A DNA stretch of 64,000 nt. Source: Sciurus carolinensis. Its lineage: Eukaryota > Chordata > Mammalia > Rodentia > Sciuridae. The notes under the pieces were generated by a model. That model was not told where the DNA came from and made no database searches. It saw only the letters and a program-made list of their open reading frames with translations. Of this stretch, positions 60,049 through 64,000 are shown piece after piece; the stretch's first letter is position 1, and each line of letters begins with the position of its first letter. The stretch lies in assembly GCF_902686445.1 (NCBI RefSeq), contig NC_062227.1, positions 20,597,678-20,661,677 on the forward strand. Direction: 5' to 3'. Position numbers and translations under genes: made by a program.

Positions 60049-60661
60049 TTTTTTATTATTATTATTGTATACAAATGGGATACATGTTGTTTCTCTATTT
60101 GTACATGGAGTCAAGGCATACCATTTGTGTAATCATAAATTTACATAGGGTAATGTTCTTTGATTCATACTGTTATTTTTTCCCTTCCCCCTCACCCCTC
60201 CCACCCCTCTTTTCCCTCTATACAGTCTTTCCTTCCTCCATTCTTACCACCTTCCTTATCCCTAACCCTAAACCTAACCCTAAACCTAATGCTAACCCCT
60301 CCCACCCCCCATTATATGTCCTCATCCGCTTATCAGCGAGAACATTCGTCCTTTAGTTTTTTGAGATTGGCTTATCTCACTTAGCATAATATTCTCCAAT
60401 TTCATCCATTTGCCTGCAAATGCCATAATTTTATCATTCTTCATGGCGGAGTAATATTCCATTGTATATATATGCCACAGTTTCTTTATCCATTCATCAA
60501 CTGAAGGGCATCTAGGTTGGTTCCACAATCTGGATATGGTGAATTGAGCAACCATTTGACCCAGCTATACCACTCCTTAGCCTATACCCAAAGGACTTAA
60601 AATCAGTGTACTACAGTGATGCAGCCACATCAATGTTCATAGCTGCTGAATTCACAATATC
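60049..60661 (-). mobile_element. L1 3' end with 5' inversion (twin priming)
   Basis: 60049-60550 is a minus-strand L1 3' end: T-rich tail, pyrimidine-rich 3' UTR, then ORF2 end (minus frame with QFTISRLWNQPRCPS and KWMKLENIMLSEISQSQKTK). 60551-60661 is L1 in the opposite, plus orientation and encodes the ORF2 part lying just upstream ([17 protein letters not shown], then AATSMFIAAEFTI in frame pieces). Its outer end (gctgaattcacaatatc) is the same L1 position as the inner end of the 3' segment, with an overlap of about 17 bases. That is the arrangement expected from twin priming. No target-site duplication is visible. Confidence 0.75.
60260..60299. repeat. Telomere-like (CCCTAA) repeats inside the L1 3' UTR
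   Basis: The stretch includes ccctaaccctaaacctaacc followed by ctaaacctaatgctaacccc. The sister L1 copies at 7.2 and 48.9 kb have no such block at this point (they go straight from ccattcttgcc to cccctcccacccccc). It is therefore a local insert or expansion of about 45 bases. Confidence 0.8.
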
Positions 60662-60719
60662 AGAATGAATTCTACTCATGTGTGACTAAAAAAGAAGGAA
60701 AGAAATTAATAAAGCATAA

Positions 60720-61240
60720 AAATAGAAACGGGTCATTTTATATTGTGTCAACTAGGACTTCAAGTGGGCTTAATGAAACCCTACAATGTTGACTTTTACA
60801 CAAAGAATTGTTTTTAATAGTATAAATAACATATTGCCAGGCAAGCCAGAGCTGCCTCAAGTTCATGCTGTCAGCCATCTCACAGCCTCCTTTCTCTGCA
60901 TTCTGCCATCCTCATGGCTCTCTTGAGATCCTAATATGACTACCTTCCACTCAGTTTCACTCTAGCACTCCAGACTAGAAGAAAGGAAATGCCAAGAAGG
61001 GATGATTCTTACATCAGAAGTTACATATATAGCCTCACCATATATACAAGAAGAATTACAAAATTTTTCCCAAGTATATTGCTGCTCTAACCAAAATTGG
61101 AGTATTTTTGTGAAGGAGTAACAAAGCATATATGAGGTTATTACATGATGTTGCCTATTAGTGTTTACCGCATGTCATGCCAAAATGAAGTACAGCCTAA
61201 GTAGATCAAATTATCAGACTTACGTGTGCCTAACATTACT
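60720..61240. other. Unassigned intergenic DNA
   Basis: No gene or repeat named. Confidence 0.3.
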
Positions 61241-61244
61241 AAGA

Positions 61245-61475
61245 TGGAAAGCAGCCAAGTGTGGGTGGTGCACACCTGTAACTTCAGCAACTTGGGAGCC
61301 TGAGACAGGAGAATCATAATTCAAAGCCAGCCTCAGCAACTTAGCAAGGTCCTGAGACACTTGGCAAGATCTCATCTCAAAATAAAAAGTAAAAATGGTT
61401 GGGGAGGTGGCTCAATGGTTAAGCACCCCTGTGTTCAATCCTCAGTACCAAATTTTTTAAAAAAAAATTTAAATG
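61245..61475 (+). repeat. B1-dID composite SINE
   Basis: 7SL-like left half (gtgggtggtgcacacctgta; gcctgagacaggagaatcat) joined to an ID-like right half (gggaggtggctcaatggtta; cctgtgttcaatcctcagta) and an A-rich tail. Same architecture as the copy at 37.0 kb. Confidence 0.85.
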
Positions 61476-62290
61476 GAGAGAAGTTGCATGCATCTTCTTG
61501 GGGTGATGAGAGAGGCAATATCATGGAATCATCTCATCCTGCTATTATACCAACCTTCTAAACTTTGATAGAGGAGGGGTTTGTGGGAACCCTTGCATTT
61601 GTAGCAAGTCAGACAGAAGTCTCAGGTAAGCACCCAGGAATCAGTACATGAAGTTGGTGTCTGAAGTCAGTGCAGACTTGTGGCTCTGAGCCCTTAAACC
61701 TGTGGAGTCTGATGCTGACTCTGGGTGGTTACAGTCAGAATGGAATGAAGTTGCTGGATGCCTAGTTAATTTTTAGTCAGACATTTGATGTTGGCTAAGA
61801 CATCACATATTTGATTTCAAGGGTGATTAAAGAGATTAATACTAGAGCTTGGACTACTACTGGGCCTACCTAAGATCACCACCTGCCAGGTGGGAAACAT
61901 CTTCATACAAATGATAAACTACAGAGGGAAAAACTATTTCCTGTCAGCTTCCTCTTGCAGCCCCCACTTTCTGACCAAAAGATTAGTAGTTCAAGATGAT
62001 TTCTTTATTATAATGACTACTACAGTCAAGATTTGAGAACTTCGAAGTTTTGTAGCTATTGGTGAAAACTGGAATCCTTGACTTACTGCTTCTGAATCTG
62101 GACTTTTGGACAGGAAAACTTAAATAGTTGTACATAGAAATAATTGGTTGAGATAAAATATACTTTACAAACACTGTGGTTTGGGATAGATAAGTAATTT
62201 CAGATTACATATGAGCAGGTTCATGTAGTTGTGTAAACCAGGAAATAGGGAAACTGCCAGTGTTTTTTTTTTTATATAAAGACTTGCACA
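61476..62290. other. Unassigned intergenic DNA
   Basis: No gene or repeat named. Confidence 0.3.
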
Positions 62291-62297
62291 TTAGAGA

Positions 62298-62415
62298 GAG
62301 AGGCAGCAGGGCTGGGGCTGTAGCTCAGTGGCAGAGTGCTTTCCCAGCTCATGCAAGGCACTGGGTTCAATCCTTAGCACCATATAAAAATAAATGAAAT
62401 AAAGAGACAGCAGCC
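62298..62415 (+). repeat. ID SINE with target-site duplication
   Basis: Body gggctggggctgtagctcag to gggttcaatccttagcacc with an A-rich tail (ataaaaataaatgaaataaa). gaggcagcag on the left and gagacagcag on the right are a likely target-site duplication. Confidence 0.9.
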
Positions 62416-62930
62416 TTACCGTCCTCCCTTCCTCTCTTGCTTGTGTGCACAAACATGCTGCTGGCACATCTCAAACATAGTCAGGCTACACCAAGGGTAT
62501 TTGACATCATCAAAGCTGAGGAGGGAGTAGTCCAGAATAGAGTGCTGCAGAAAGGCTGAAGGAGAGAACAGAAGTGGTCCTTGGGTTTAGTAATCGTGGA
62601 TCTCTACCAACTATGTCAATCTGTTTGTGTAAGTTTAGGGGATCAGACTGGCAAGAAGCCTAGAGTGGGGGAAATGTAGACTTTTATTTTGGTAAGTTTG
62701 GCAATTTATCTTCTTTGTAGAGTTTACTTCTGGGAGAGCAGAAGAGGATTTTCTTGACTGAAAAACTAATGAATGAGTGAAAATCCCACTGCACTAGTTT
62801 GCATTCATTTCCTCCAAAAGGACCCACACTAAAGTCATTTACCTTCCAATCAGTGCACTGAATTTTGGTATGCCCAAACTCTCTGGAATCTTACTGAATT
62901 TTTTCCTTTTTGGTTTTATTTAGCATTTAT
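62416..62930. other. Unassigned intergenic DNA
   Basis: No gene or repeat named. Confidence 0.3.
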
Positions 62931-62934
62931 TGAG

Positions 62935-63290
62935 ACTCTAAAAGCACTACCCATGAAAGGAAAAAATGGACAAATTGAATTTCATCAGAATGAGAAACTG
63001 CTGCTTATGAAAAGAAATTGTTAAAAAAATGAAAAAACCATTCAGATATGGGACAAATGTATATCTATATCTTAGTCTGAAATGAGCTGGTATCCAGAAT
63101 TCATAAAAGAACACTTAAAACCCAAAATAAGAAGACATAACCCAATTAAAAATAAACCAAAAATTTGAAGTGATACTCCACAAAAGAAGGTGTAAAATAG
63201 TCAATTAGTATAAAAGTACATTACTGTAAGGCAATGTAAAATACTTAACATTACTATTCATTAGGAAAACTCAATTTAATCCACACGGTC
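62935..63290 (+). mobile_element. Old L1 ORF2 fragment, plus strand
   Basis: Sense L1 text from the region after the reverse transcriptase (gacaaattgaatttcatcag; agctggtatccagaattcat; gacataacccaattaaaaat). Highly diverged and short. Confidence 0.6.
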
Positions 63291-63369
63291 TCCAAATTGG
63301 TCTCCAAAATGTTCCTCAGATATTCTTCAGGTATCTCTAGCTGTAAGCCTTGACTCTGGTTCTTCACTC

Positions 63370-64000
63370 CACCTGGGAGGCTCTTCCCAGGTGCTACAGG
63401 CCTTGTTATAGCTTGCAAGAAGTGCCTGACTTTTCCGGTTACTTTTTCTAGTACAAAGTATGCACTTTTTCTCTCCCTCTTGGTTACTGTCTATCACGAG
63501 GATCCATGTGACTGTCTCCCATAAAGGTGATGTGGGATTCCAATGATTTCTATCTCCTGGTGTACATATTCCTGTCTAAATCTCTTCTGTGATGAAGAGG
63601 GCTAAGTCACATGACAATAGGACTTTACAGAAATGATGCTGTGTGTTTCTAGGGCTAGGTTATAAAAGATACTGCACCTTCTGTGTGACTCTCCTTTGGG
63701 GTAGGTGAGCTGCCATGTAGTGGCCATGCTCAATGGTCCCCATAGAGAACTCATGGGATTATACATCCAACACTCAACACTCACCTGCCTAGGATGAGTC
63801 ATCTAGAGGACTGTGTGAGAATCCTCCAGTTCATCAAGGCTTCCGGTAACTGCAACTCTTGTTGACATCTGATTGCAACCTCCTGGGGGACTCTGAACCA
63901 TACCACCTTGCTAAGTTTCTCCTGAATTCTTGACCCACTGAACTTATGTGAAATGATCAATGTTTACTGTTTGAAGCTGTTATATTTTGGGGCATTTTGA
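63370..64000 (+). mobile_element. MLT1-like LTR, runs off the right edge
   Basis: Words ctagggctaggttataaaag, gacatctgattgcaacctcc, ttcttgacccactgaactta and a final gaagctgttatattttgggg follow the 3' half of MLT1-type LTRs in sense orientation. The end of the LTR lies outside the window. Confidence 0.6.

Overview
This window looks like mammalian nuclear DNA, most likely from a squirrel-family (sciurid) rodent. The main pointers are tRNA-Ala-like ID SINEs, composite SINEs that join a 7SL-type B1 half to an ID half (B1-dID type), several L1 3' ends of one closely related subfamily, and ERVL-MaLR LTRs. This assignment rests on my memory of repeat families, not on a database search. There are no bacterial operons, no CRISPR array and no intact protein-coding gene; nearly all short open frames are chance frames or pieces of repeats.

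Layout. 1-3.6 kb: a single ERV-type LTR (280-913) and two MaLR LTRs. 3.7-12 kb: an old, nearly full-length L1 on the minus strand, from 3' UTR at the left through ORF2 and ORF1 to a 5' region at the right, interrupted by an ID SINE and a younger truncated L1. 12-17 kb: mostly single-copy-looking DNA with MLT1-type relics. 17.2-21.4 kb: a second old minus-strand L1, followed by a MaLR LTR. 21.9-27.4 kb: mostly unassigned, with one ID SINE, a DNA-transposon relic and a degenerate minisatellite.

27.4-35 kb holds the only recognisable host gene: a minus-strand relic of the SPATA31 (FAM75) testis family. Exon 1 (membrane anchor), two short exons and the start of the long last exon keep their splice sites and a continuous frame. 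The last exon carries at least five premature stops and later frame changes. Just upstream of exon 1 lies a two-unit tandem duplication of about 0.48 kb. A second, diverged SPATA31 fragment lies at 45.0-45.6 kb on the same strand.

35-46 kb: L1 relics, a solo LTR nested inside a MaLR LTR that also carries a B1-dID SINE, an L1 3' end, old L1M-like 3' ends, and a decayed retroviral pol remnant at 42-43.4 kb. 46-64 kb: a truncated L1 with a long ORF2 remnant, Tigger-like DNA-transposon relics, ID SINEs with clear target-site duplications, an L1 fragment lacking its 3' end, an L1 with a 5' inversion that fits twin priming and carries a short telomere-like insert, and an MLT1-type LTR running off the right edge.

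The SPATA31 copies are relics and the repeats are independent insertions, so no genes here work together. I found no convincing novel system. The most interesting items are the SPATA31 relic with its duplicated 5' flank, the inverted L1 with the telomeric insert, and the nested solo LTR.
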